Below are positions 1 to 10,064 of a DNA stretch of 64,000 nucleotides, piece after piece (positions within the stretch are counted from its first letter, which is position 1; each line of letters opens with the position of its first letter). The position numbers and the translations under genes were made by a program. This stretch comes from Kalmusia sp. IMI 367209 (lineage: Eukaryota; Ascomycota; Dothideomycetes; Pleosporales; Didymosphaeriaceae): positions 3,286,001 through 3,350,000 of the forward strand of contig JAPEUQ010000003.1 in assembly GCA_027946365.1 (NCBI GenBank). Direction: 5' to 3'. The notes beneath the pieces are model-generated. The model was not told where the DNA came from, did not search any database, and saw only the letters and a list, made by a program, of their open reading frames with translations.

Positions 1-211
1 CGTGCTCCACTAGAGGTTTCGCTAGCTCTGGTCCGAAAAGCTGCACTACGTTGAGATGCCAATCGGCGTATTCCACGAGATGATGTATCCTATCTGGTAA
101 GGAGTGGAAGTCCTCCGGAGACTCGTTGAGAGATCTAATAAGACGATAGCCGTATTTTGCTAGCTGTCCGCTTGCAGCAACGCCACCAAGTATCGCTAAA
201 GCCTCGGCCAT
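1..211 (-). CDS. N-terminus of a STAND/NLR-like (helical N-domain) protein, cut by window edge
   Basis: An open frame runs from an ATG at 211-209 off the left edge (70 codons). It begins MAEALAILGGVAASGQLAKY and continues with RSLNESPEDFHSLPDRIHHLVEY. This is the usual look of the helical N-terminal domain found on fungal STAND, NACHT-ankyrin and helo-like proteins: a short hydrophobic 'LAxxGGVAA' start followed by amphipathic helices. Those proteins are mostly implicated in non-self recognition and programmed cell death. Family assignment rests only on this pattern; the NTPase and repeat domains would lie outside the window. The start is clear because it precedes the conserved hydrophobic helix directly. 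Confidence 0.5.
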   Translation of the reverse strand, partial: MAEALAILGGVAASGQLAKYGYRLIRSLNESPEDFHSLPDRIHHLVEYADWHLNVVQLFGPELAKPLVEH

Positions 212-1653
212 ACTCGTAGTCGATATTTTGTGGGTTTCGCGTGGCAAAGTTCTCACTGAAGCTCTTATTATGCTGTACCGGTGAGCTAGGCTGTATTTAT
301 CCGCCTCGAAAGGGCGCGCTGCACGAGGCTATCTGTTGCCCTATACCACAAGGCACAGCCCCCAATCAAGGGGCGCCAACGATTTGTGCATGTGCATGCA
401 CCGATGATGTATACCAGGCTGAAAATTGCTAAAGATAAGGCAGTTATTACATTTCGAATCAGGAGACACCGGTTCAGCCCGCGTCTAAACATTGTGCTCT
501 TAAGCTGGATTCGGAAACTGGTGAAAAAAAGACACGTCAAAGTAGCGATTCGAACAGAAACACTACTGGAGATGGCTGTATGGAAACATTTCTCGACTGA
601 TTCACAACAACTAGTAGGTGGAATTAACTTAGTGCTACTTCCCCAAAAACATCGGGGTGCACTAGGCATGTTGCTTTCGATGGTTATACATGCGAGTATC
701 CTGTCACTTTAACATTGGAGTACAGCTAGCCTGGTCAGACCGGTAGGTGTCCATACAAAATCTGCAAATCAGTCTTAGAAATACACCTTCTTACACGTAT
801 CGAAGTCACCAGGTCCGCCACATTTTCCGGGGTGACTCGCTACTTTCTTGGCCGTAGCGCTGTTCTCAACCAACTAGACTTCTTTGAACTTGGTTTCGAC
901 ATCGAGTTCCGATCTCTTGAATCTTCCTCGCTGATGAAAAAGAGTTTTTTGAGAAGTTGTGATGCTTCCTTAAACGTATTTAAATAGTGGACCCTGGTTC
1001 AAATTCGACAAACTTGGAGTCAGGGCGACAATACAACTAACCGCGGTGATTACCTAGGCCATTTTTAGCAGTTCCATGCAACAGTGCCACGTACAGTGAC
1101 AATGAAGATGGCAGTCGCTTATAGGTATGCCAATATGGGCTAAAAATGTTAACAGGAGAATGTTTCAAGAGCCTCGTATGTGTGTTTAACCAATAGTACA
1201 CCGCCAGCGATGACCACATTTGCATGTAGGCAGAGAGAAAGAGAGAGGAAGGCATTTGCACTTGGCTTCGACAGCAAATGATGCATTCCTATAGAACAAA
1301 GCGAGGCGTAATACGTGTTGCCTCACCGCCTGCTTACAGAAATCGCAAAACCTTCACCCGTAACTCATCAACCAAGCGAACCTGAAGATTCCCGAGCATA
1401 ATCAGTAGTGCGGTGAGAACCTGAGCGAAGAGATCTCGAGTTCTGTCATCTTGATTGGGTGATATAGCTGGCTGAGCGAAGCATCTGTTGTGCATGTTGG
1501 TCTTATAATTAAGGAAAGATTTCGAGTCGTTGCCTGTTGATTTCCCTCAGGCTTTTGAACGTTGAATGTTATTCACTGCAAGCACCGACTGGTTGAGCAG
1601 AAATAAAGCGCAAGAACAAGCTACTAGCCTCCAAAAATAACTAAACGTATCGC
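212..1653. other. No supported gene
   Basis: About 1.4 kb between the partial STAND-like gene and the DUF6590-type gene. Short open frames exist on both strands (for example 386-712 plus), but they overlap each other, lack splice-linked neighbours and have no recognisable motif. Confidence 0.5.
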
Positions 1654-2889
1654 TCAATCCTCGCCTAGACCGATGGCTTCGCGGAATAGCGTTTCTAGAT
1701 CAGCTAAGCAATCCGGAGATATTCTGCCTACTTTCCGGACCTTGAGATTGTATTCTACAGATTGAATCTTTGCGAGATTAATCCTAGAAAGTGGACTCCA
1801 TTGCATTGTGGTATCTTCCAAGATGATATGAAGAGCCTTTCTAAGCTTATCCCGCTGTTCATCGGGGTGATATTCGACCTCGGTGTTCGCTTTTATCAAA
1901 GGAGCGTGATCTTCCGGCTTCACGCCAGTCTTTGAAGTGGCTTGTTGCGAATATGTATATATCGGCAGACAGAGGCAGTGCTGCGTTTTCTGTCGGATTA
2001 CTACAAACATCCGCGTCTTGACATGGAGAGCCGTAGTGTTAGATATTCCATCGAATAGTGAAGCGGAATCGATTGTGCTGCTTTGGGTTGGTAGTGATGA
2101 TTGAGCAGGAGTATCGGCTCGTTCGGGCACAGTAGGACGAGGAGCATTGGAACTAAGATCCCCCTTTGGCTCGGGCCAACTAACTTTGAACACTCTGCCT
2201 TTCTTGAAATAGTTCCCGAGGCGTTCGTATGATTTCGAAACCTAACATCAGTGAGTTAAAGATGATGATGCGTTTGGACGACTAAAAGCTTACCAGTGTC
2301 TGGCGACACAATGTAGGTGTCGATGCTTGGCGTATCTAAGGGGTCGAATAGGGTTGGTTGACGACCAGTGTCATCATTGTATAGACCTGTGTTCCGTTCG
2401 ATTGGTGTCTCGGGGTAGGGAAGACCTACTTCAGTGAGATGATGTCTAAGGGTGTGTACTAGGGTATATACTTGGCGTGTCTGCACTTGTTGTGGGAGTG
2501 ACAGTGCGGGATCCGGTACCCAAAGTAGTTGATCCATCTCCTGGTGGAGCAGTTGCGATGTAATTTACCGTGTAACGGTAGACAGGGGACGAGTTGTTGT
2601 TCATTCGATGTGCCAAATCCAGCGGAACTCGCGAGAAGTCCCTGAAATGCGCTGGAAAGTCAGGGTTGTTCGGGAATTGTGCGCCTGGTATTGGATGGTA
2701 GCTAATGGCGGTGATGCTGCTATTTGGCGCTACTGTTGGGGGGACGTTAACGGCATTGTTTTCGTTTGGATCTACCACAGATGGTGGAGATGGTGGTGTA
2801 GAGGAGCCTGGCGATTGTTCTTCATGCGCGATCATGCTCCTAAGAAGTATCAATAGCTGCAACTGATCACTCTCTAACTGAGCTGACAT
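1654..2889 (-). CDS. DUF6590-type fungal protein, frames possibly disrupted
   Basis: The C-terminal exon (2241-1654) carries a typical DUF6590 pattern: ERLGNYFKKGRVFKVSWPEP, then RMFVVIRQKTQHCLCLPIYT and GVKPEDHAPL. The function of DUF6590 is unknown. The N-terminal part begins at an ATG at 2889 and is Ser/Pro/Asn-rich and probably disordered. A middle block ends DTYIVSPDTG at about 2294. Joining the first and middle blocks needs a 43-nt intron (2471-2429). Joining the middle block to the domain across the obvious intron 2293-2242 (GTAAGC...GTTAG) shifts frame; only a weak GTGTCG donor 16 nt earlier keeps it, giving about 374 residues. The domain call is firm. Whether the gene is intact is open. 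Confidence 0.6.
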
Positions 2890-3360
2890 ACCTTCCCCAA
2901 ATCAAATCGTGCGGCGACTTGCCTGCGCGTACTTAGCTACTTATGAGGCATAGGGACTGCAGAGCGTACCTGCTACTCCTCTCCGCCGAAACTTATAATA
3001 GTCCTTAAACTCAGGGCTCCATTTCCATGGATAATCATCCGCCATTGCGCTCTACAGCATGTGAAGTTGCCTACGTGGAACCGGCCCGCAGACGATGGAT
3101 ATACTCTCGTCGAACAGTGCGTCGTGCCCAAGGCAAGTCCCCTATGAACGCGCCGATCACCAAGAATGAAGCGAAAGAGAAAGCAAAGTGGGTATCAGTC
3201 TCGGAAGAGCCGCCGCTTGCAAGAGACCTCAAGGCTGAATCTCGGTGGACCTGACAGGGTGCGGTCGTTCATGGGGCTATTTAGGAGGGCACAAGCGGTG
3301 AGCGCAGAGAGGCCCGAGCTTCATTGGCGGGCGCGCAAGCGCGGGATGCAATGATACGGC

Positions 3361-3666
3361 CTATGCATATTCATCCGCCCTATCCAGCCAATCATGGTCC
3401 TCATCCCCGCTCACAAATCGCAAGACTCGTGAACACCCAACGTGAAAAGAAATATTGGAGGCGTTTTGCATAACGTAAGCGTCCTGTAGCTCGTAAGATA
3501 GACGTGGCAGACCCCTTCGCTCTCTCTCCTGTTCTCTCTTCAGCTCAACCTCAACCTCAGCCTCCCAGATATCTCGCCCCCAGCAAGGGAGTACGGAGAT
3601 GTACGGTCTAGAGAAGGTAACGTGTTGCGTTGTACCACGGACTTGGGTAGGCATTATTGCTGACAT
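3361..3666 (-). CDS. Small hypothetical protein (competes with the plus-strand gene)
   Basis: An ATG-initiated frame of 101 residues. It has a charged middle (EVELKREQERERRGLPR) and an acidic end (DEDHDWLDRADEYA). The composition looks protein-like, but no family is recognised. It overlaps the start of the plus-strand frame beginning near 3599, so both are unlikely to be real as drawn. Confidence 0.3.
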   Translation of the reverse strand: MSAIMPTQVRGTTQHVTFSRPYISVLPCWGRDIWEAEVEVELKREQERERRGLPRLSYELQDAYVMQNASNISFHVGCSRVLRFVSGDEDHDWLDRADEYA

Positions 3667-4781
3667 CCATATCCCAGCTGCTCGCTGTTTTGCAGCGTCG
3701 CCTCACTCTCGAGCGTCAACGTGATGGGCTGATCGATCCCAAAAGCCTCACGAATCATCTCCAAAAGACAAGAACAACCTTAAGCCTCATCAATTTGAGA
3801 CCGCCGGACGGACCACTGCTCGTGCCAACGAGATCGCTGCTATGCTACGATAATGTGGCCCAACCGCAAGCGAATCCCTCCGTAATCCTCTGCTGTGCTT
3901 GGTTGCTACGTTTCGTCGGACAGGCTTTCACGGGCTGGTCCTTGAACGTTTGTGACTCGCTATTGCAGATAATCGGCATACAACTCAGGCACATTCTGAA
4001 ATCCGTCGAATCCGCGCCATCTCTGCCGCCACGCGTCGTCGCATTCACCGGCTCATCTCACCTCACTCTTCCGTTTCCATTCAGAGCCCCTCACCAATGC
4101 AACACTGCCGTTGTAGTGTGCACCACTGCCACGGTAGTGCATTGGCTGAGCACTCTGTTTGCCGAATTACGTACTGTTTGTACTACAGTAGCCACCTTCA
4201 TCACCATCACACTCGCTCTACGTGCTGTGCGCACCACAGCCGAACATGGTCAATCCATACCGACCGGTGTCCATATTCAGAATCCGATCAGTAAGGTTGT
4301 TGAACGCATCTTTACTCTCATCGGATTCATACTCAATCGTTCCTTTTTCGGGCTTATCCACGTCTTGTGCATCGTGGGTTTTACAATCACAAGCGGAGTA
4401 GCATCCACTGCCCCTGTGCTTGTAGAATTCGACCAATCACTACATTCATTTGCCACGCCTCCCAAAATTGATATATCACACCATGTGGGATCATTCCAGG
4501 GGCCTCCACCATTACCGCCAATCATCACGCCTCCTGATGAGGACCCCATCGATTCCGTGAGCATCTGGCCGTTCACGCCTCTCCCATCATCAACGATAAT
4601 CCCGCCTCTGCCGCCAATTATTACCCCCCCTGATACTGATGCAGCGCAAGTTGCACAAACAACCCTACGCAGTGTCATGCTGCGGCTTCTGGTACGATCA
4701 CAAGAGCAATTCGGCCCTTTAAGCTGTCGCTCTTCATCACCAAAAGAACCAGGGTGGTTCATCCTACAGAGAGGGATCTGA
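3599..4781 (+). CDS. Hypothetical hydrophobic protein with a Pro-rich duplicated motif
   Basis: A long frame (open to 4781) has no internal ATG before residue 340, but a good acceptor (GCTGTTTTGCAG, ending at 3695) can join it to a short exon starting ATG at 3599 with donor AAG|GTAACG, in phase 0. The product would have several hydrophobic stretches and, near its C-terminus, two copies of PPLPPIITPPD (about 4507-4542 and 4603-4638). The two copies differ at the DNA level mostly at third codon positions, which argues that this strand is the coding one. No family is recognised. The first exon is inferred, and the overlapping minus-strand Gly-rich frame (4277-4891) is taken as its shadow. Confidence 0.4.
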
Positions 4782-5454
4782 GCCTTGATCACCAACGTTT
4801 TCAATCTTGCATCATTTCCTTGCTTCACAAGGTCTAGTTGGACCACCAACTGGACGCCTGTCAACATCAAATTGATTACGCGAATCCCCATTCAGTTGTA
4901 ACTCACAGAATGTTTGTTCTACGGCGTCGCTTACACACTTCTTATATTGCTATCTTGGGTTGTGGGAGTGCTCACTACGACTAGGTCAAAGCCTCAAAGG
5001 AAGCATACCTGAGTACTGACTACCGGTACTCAGACTAAGCTCTCTTGTGGGAACAGCCCGGCGTGTTGAACATTGAAAACTGATCCCTTGATGCATGTAG
5101 TTAATCTATTCAAGAATGTATTTTGCAGAACGTACTTTGAAATTTGCCATTTCTTATGTGTCAGTGACTATATGTATTGGAACAAGAACCCGAAGCATTC
5201 AGCTAGACAAAATGCCGTGAGAGTAGTCACAATGTCCTCATATTTACTTGATGAGAGGAACAGTATCGTATGAATTACCCGTAAAATAACAACTCTACCT
5301 AATCTACGATAATGACGACATGGGCAGGCTATCGCTCAGATCCCTGCATGACGCTTCGTCTGATCCCTACACCACAGCACGAGTTGGTGTACTAGGCTGC
5401 TCGACTAGCTCATCAACAGCTATTAGAGCCTCCCAAATATTCTCTTTGTCTCCT
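4782..5454. other. No supported gene
   Basis: AT-richer spacer with only short frames. Nothing recognisable before the zinc-cluster relic. Confidence 0.4.
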
Positions 5455-5594
5455 ATGGAATCAACGCCTGCTACAGCTTGTATGAGATGCCACAGGAACA
5501 AGAGACGGCGTACCCCACCTGCCGTTTCGATAAGCCCTCACAGCTGATGGTGTGTGGGAGTTGCGCGCGATTGGGCAGCTGTATACGAGGGTGA
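5455..5594 (+). pseudogene. Relic of a Zn(II)2Cys6 DNA-binding domain, frameshifted
   Basis: From an ATG at 5455 the frame reads MESTPATACMRCHRNKRR, the start of a fungal zinc cluster (C-x2-C-x6-). The next cysteine is missing in that frame. Shifting frame after an 11-nt stretch gives CRFDKPSQLMVCGSC and then ARLGSCIRG, which supplies the remaining cysteines. The two halves are therefore adjacent but out of frame, as after a small insertion. No transcription-factor middle domain follows. I infer a decayed Gal4-type regulator or a detached N-terminal exon. Confidence 0.4.
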
Positions 5595-6094
5595 GACCCA
5601 AAAAGAAAAGCCTCATCTGGAACGCGACAGCGATGGGGGCTCATGACCTCCCACCATGAACGAGTGATGTTGATCGCGAGTATGTACTCGGCTTACGCGG
5701 AGAAAAGCAACGCCAGGGCAAATACTTGGAGACATACGCATCTAGTAGTCTTGGTCGGCAGTGTAACTGACAAACCCAGGAGTCGATCGGTTCACCTCTG
5801 ATGCCTGCGGAGAGCACTTGCATGACGCACCGGCATATACATCAATCGCCAGTGGGGTCGGGCCATATCAGGCAGCAAAGCGCTGGCTGCGGCTCCAATC
5901 ATGTGATTGTGTCCCATGCTCATTGGTACTCCATTTGCCCGTGTTTCGCCTGCCCCGCTGTTTCTGCGCTTGCATCCTCCTGCTCATTCTCCTAGCCTCC
6001 TCGACGCACAAGGCTGGTGCCGCGTTAACCCCTACGCCCGCGACCTCAGCTCCAAGAATCCACAACAACCTGAGCGTTGAATCAAGTCAGAACA

Positions 6095-6827
6095 ATGAGC
6101 GGGAGGGATAGCCAGTGGTTATGGAGTAAGGAGCATGGCGACTACTACAGGGCAGTCAGAAGGCAAGGTACGAGAGTGGCGGCACTTGGTGTGACAAACA
6201 CTAAATCTGAGCAGATGGTACTATAGACTATCAATGGGGGAGGTGAGTATAAGCTTCACAAGATTCCATCTCTTGGGTGAAGACTAACGGTTCCACAGAG
6301 CGACGATACCTGAACCGCCACCGCGTGAACCATCCCAGCCGTCACGAACGAGCGCTCCCTACTCATCACCGCAGACGTACAGTTCACCGAGTTCTGGCAC
6401 GCCATCTGGATCAACAGGAGGATACTACGGCGGTGGATCGGGTTCTGGGTACACGACCACTCCAGCGCCATCTCAGCCTCGTCAAAATGAACATACTGAG
6501 CCACGTACCCCTTACGTGGGACAGACACAACAGACAGACGGATACGGGCGACAAATACCGTCAACCACGTACGACAACACATATCAACCAACTCCTCAGC
6601 CCACAAACCCGTTCCAACAACAAACATCTACATTTCCGCCGTATGCACCAAGACCCCCTGGGCAGTATCCTCAAAACACGGGCTCATCACAACCCTCAAA
6701 TCAAAATGGTCGCTCATCAGGATACCGTACGTGAAATGCTCTCTATTGATGGCTTTGCTAATGGGCACAGCCTACACCTGATGTTATTGCAGCACCAAGC
6801 GAGTGCAAGTCACTCAAACCAACATAA
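6095..6827 (+). CDS. Low-complexity Pro/Gln/Ser/Gly-rich protein with aromatic N-terminal motif (intact copy)
   Basis: Four exons join in frame: 6095-6167, 6215-6242, 6299-6726 and 6793-6827, giving 187 residues. Introns are 47, 56 and 66 nt with good signals (GTACGA..GCAG, GTGAGT..CTAAC..CACAG, GTACGT..GCTAAT..TTGCAG). The N-terminus has the pattern QWLWSKEHGDYYRAVRRQDG followed by IDYQWGR, an aromatic module seen at the front of many small fungal proteins of unknown role. The rest is disordered, rich in P, Q, S, G, T and Y. A second, broken copy lies 2 kb downstream (8048-8628) with the same exon plan. Function is unknown; a nuclear or RNA-binding role is only a guess from composition. Confidence 0.6.
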
Positions 6828-8047
6828 AGGCGAACACATCTCTCCAGCAGGGGGGCTATTGGCTCTCGGGAATCATATGATTTATAGCGTTATTTTACCC
6901 ATCACATAGATAGGATCGGCGGTGTAGTGCTAGGTGCGGATGGCTATTTGGGGCGGAGAGACCTCAATTACACGGGGCTATGAGAAGCCGGTCGCCATGG
7001 CAGGGCATACTCTAGGGTAAACTCTTTTCCAAGTCCTAAACTTGATTACATTTTCGCTGTATGTTTTATGAGCGGCTTATAGGAATGATTGACGACTGCA
7101 CTTACGGTTACGTTTCTTGCACTGGTCCCTGTACCTGATCATTGGTCCACAACAGGGGGGTGGGCCATCGTAATAGGAAGCCCACGTTCACCAATTAGCG
7201 TACCTCTTCTTCCATTACACCTCATCATCATAATCACCTTCTCCTCGTCTTTGTGGTCTTCGAAAACATCAGTCCCTCTCTGCATCACATCTGTTATTGG
7301 ACGTCACCTCCGATATTGCCCGTAGTATCCCGTGAATTCAATCATCTAAATGCAATGCCTTAGTGGTGGCAGACCTCTAGGTGGTGACGAGGTGGGAGTA
7401 TAGCTGTAGGTTAAACCGTGAAGGCTAAAATTAGTCTTAATTTAGAGCGCGGTGTCGTCCTGCCGCATATTGGCAACCGGCCTGGAGGCGATCCTGTTCC
7501 ACAGACCACGAGATGAAAGTTAGTTGATCAAAATTTCTTGAAAGAAATCACGCGGAAGACTTCAACTGAGTCATTCGGTTGACGCAGTCTGCATTTCCAC
7601 GCGATATGCCTCATTTGTGCAGTGCAGATCGACGACAACAAAAGCACATCGATTTCACTTATGAAATGACATGGCCTTCCTTCGAGTGAATATCAAGTAT
7701 ATCAGTTGCTTGTCATAGTTCATAGATGGTGCTCGAATAGTTGGCATTTTCGACTCGGTCAGTACAACCAGATAATCATAATGCACTTTGACCTATCTTT
7801 GGCTAGCCCAAACGACTCGACTTCGAACACGTTCTGGTGCTCCGTTCGCACGTCGATGGACCCTTAGTATTACGAGGCCTAACAAAGGCGAAGGCGCAGC
7901 CGTGGCTTCAACCACGTGACTGTGAATTGCGTTAATCCAAACTTCAGCCTCAGCCTTCTTAACCTCTCAGGTTGACACCGTGTCGGCGCTCACACCCGCA
8001 ACCCCATCAGCAAGACGTATTAGTAGATGGAGCTTCCAATTAATACA
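6828..8047. other. Spacer between the two paralogous copies; no gene seen
   Basis: 1.2 kb with short frames only. No terminal inverted repeats or transposase motif were noticed by eye. Confidence 0.4.
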
Positions 8048-8628
8048 ATTAGCGATATAAGCAGTGGATGGATCTGAAATGTAGATCATCAGGACTTCTA
8101 CAGAATAGTTAGAAGGCCAGGTAAGTCTCGCTGGTATCGTGGTAGATTATACGGTATCCACTGACCATGATAGATGGTAGCGTCTACTATATCTAGAGAA
8201 GGTGAACATGGAAAAATTCAATACTATCCCTCGAACATGGACTGACTAGCTGTAACAGATCGTCAGTACTAGTAGAATCGTCCCAGCCGCACCCCCCAAC
8301 GAGTTCGAGCTCCCAAAATCCGTCCTCCTCGCAAATTACGGATCGAACAGGTCTTTATGGCGGCACATATACGAGTACTACGGGTACGTCTGGCCAAGCA
8401 ATAGTGACAGGCTATGATGCACGTCCAACAACATCGGGCGAACCGTGCCCAAAAGTGGGAGAGATCAAGAAGAAAAAGGCTCCTTTAATGGATGCACCGG
8501 GGTTTTCTCCACAGCCAACACAATCGGCGGACCCATTTTCAGGAAACCCGCCGCCCCTGCAACGGACAACTGTGTACCCACCGCCAAAACAACCCTATCC
8601 ACCTTATCCGCCGCAAAAACCAAATTGA
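8048..8628 (+). pseudogene. Decayed paralog of the 6095-6827 gene
   Basis: Three blocks align to the intact copy with the same phases: 8048-8120, 8174-8201 and 8259-8628, with putative introns of 53 and 57 nt (47 and 56 nt in the intact copy). The ATG is replaced by ATT at 8048. The second Trp of the module (W-L-W) is TGA and the Trp of 'QWGR' is TAG; neighbouring AGT is AAT and GGG is AGA. Recognisable residues remain (HQDFYRIVRRPDG). The third block stays open for about 120 codons, Pro-rich, with GEIKKKKAPLMDAPGFSPQP near the middle. The lesions are mostly G-to-A relative to the sister copy. Confidence 0.6.
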
Positions 8629-8900
8629 TGTTCCTCGGAAGCTTCAGGCCAAGTTGAACCATGTTTCAGCCCACCTTGTAGGTTGGCAAACGCTCTTTTT
8701 TTAACCTGGGATAAACCGCGAGACGGGAATCACTATACTCGTAAGCTTGAATCCAAGCTATGGGCTTGAACCAAGTCGTTGATAGCAAAGACTTATAAAT
8801 CAACTTACATCTTTACCTCTCGAAGCCTTTCAATACATCTCATAGTCCCAGCGACCTCTCATCCAATCTCAGGACAAACTGAAAAACATACGCTCGCAAA

Positions 8901-9458
8901 TCAACTCGCTCCCTTGTCGTCATTCAATTCCTTCCTTTTCTTCTTCTGTTTATCCCACTCCTTCTGCTCCTTCAAAAACGCCTCCTTCTTCTCCACATAC
9001 CCCTCAAGCCTCTTCGCCCTCTCCCAAACCTCCCTAAAAACCAACGAAGCCTCCAACTTCTCCCCCGCCCCCTTATGCCCCGTACTCCTCTCCATCTCCT
9101 CGCCCGTCTCCCGGTCATACTTCCTCCCACCAGCATGGTTCGCATACCGCTTCGCGCGCGTCATGCCCTACCTTTGTCCTCAGCAAGGCCGGCACCTGCA
9201 TATTAGTTAGAGATGCAGACTCACCATCTGCAAAAACTTCCTGCACATGTCCATGCCCACGAAGTCTCCGGCTCCGTCGTACTCTAGGAAACGCTCCCAT
9301 ATCGCCCGCGAGCTCTGGCGCGCTATGGCGGGCGTTTTGAAGCGCCAGAGTGGGAGGATGTCTGATTTGTATGGCTCAAATGTGAGCACGCCTTGTTCGC
9401 CGCGGCCGATGCGGTAGCTCATGCGGTGGGCTTTGGTGGTCTGGGGAAGAGGCGACAT
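8901..9458 (-). CDS. DUF4385 domain protein
   Basis: Exon 1 is 9458-9225 and exon 2 is 9167-8901, separated by a 57-nt intron (GTGAGT..CTAAC..GTAG); together they encode 166 residues. The splice restores a block typical of DUF4385: YRIGRGEQGVLTFEPYKSD, LPLWRFKTPAIARQSS, DFVGMDMCRKFLQM and then GMTRAKRYANHAGGRKYD. The function of the family is unknown, though it is conserved across bacteria, plants and fungi. The C-terminal 60 residues are Lys/Glu-rich and probably a charged coiled coil. The start at 9458 lies close to the domain, as usual. Confidence 0.85.
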
Positions 9459-10064
9459 GTGCTAAAAAAAAAAAGAGTGTGGGGAAGATGATATGTGGGG
9501 AAATGGTAGGGAGACGATGCAAGGAATGAGATTGGATTGGTTAGATTAGAATGGATTAAGATGAGGATTTGTAGTGTGGTTTGGTGTTATTGTTATGGAA
9601 TCTATGACGTAGGGCGCTTTGACGGCGCTTGGAGTGTTAGCGTGAAGGGTAGTGCATGAATACTGGTGGAAGTCTGATCACGAAATTAGTAATAAAGGAC
9701 AAAGATGTTGTCTAAGGAATAGCTCTAATGGGGGGTTTTGACGCAAAGGGGTATCCGAGCATACGTTACAAAAAGTGAATTAAACAAAAATTTAGCTCTC
9801 TTCAAAATTGACACAACACATCCGTAATCAAAGCAATGTTAAGATTTCATTGCTTTTAGACCGGACGTCTCTTCGGTTATGAAATTGGTAGTACCTACAG
9901 TCAGTCCAACACTCGCCAAGAGTCGAAAGCCTGGTTCGATGAGCTATACTGCAAGCTGCCCACGGCACGACAATTGGCTGCTAAAACCATTCTGGAACAT
10001 CTCTAACAAGCTAAAAACATCTTCACCACAAGCCAAATCTCAAGCCTTTGCTCTACGGATTAAA
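9459..10064. other. Intergenic, no gene seen
   Basis: Contains an A-run at 9464-9473 just upstream of the DUF4385 start and otherwise AT-rich spacer. Confidence 0.5.

Noticed and set aside
2543..2572. 28-nt intron in the DUF6590 gene (GTAAAT...CCAG)
   Set aside because: It restores frame but is far below the shortest introns seen elsewhere in the window (43-44 nt); the 43-nt alternative at 2429-2471 is preferred.
4277..4891. Gly-rich 204-codon minus-strand frame
   Set aside because: It is antisense to the Pro-rich plus-strand repeat, whose copies differ at plus-frame third positions, so it is better read as a shadow.
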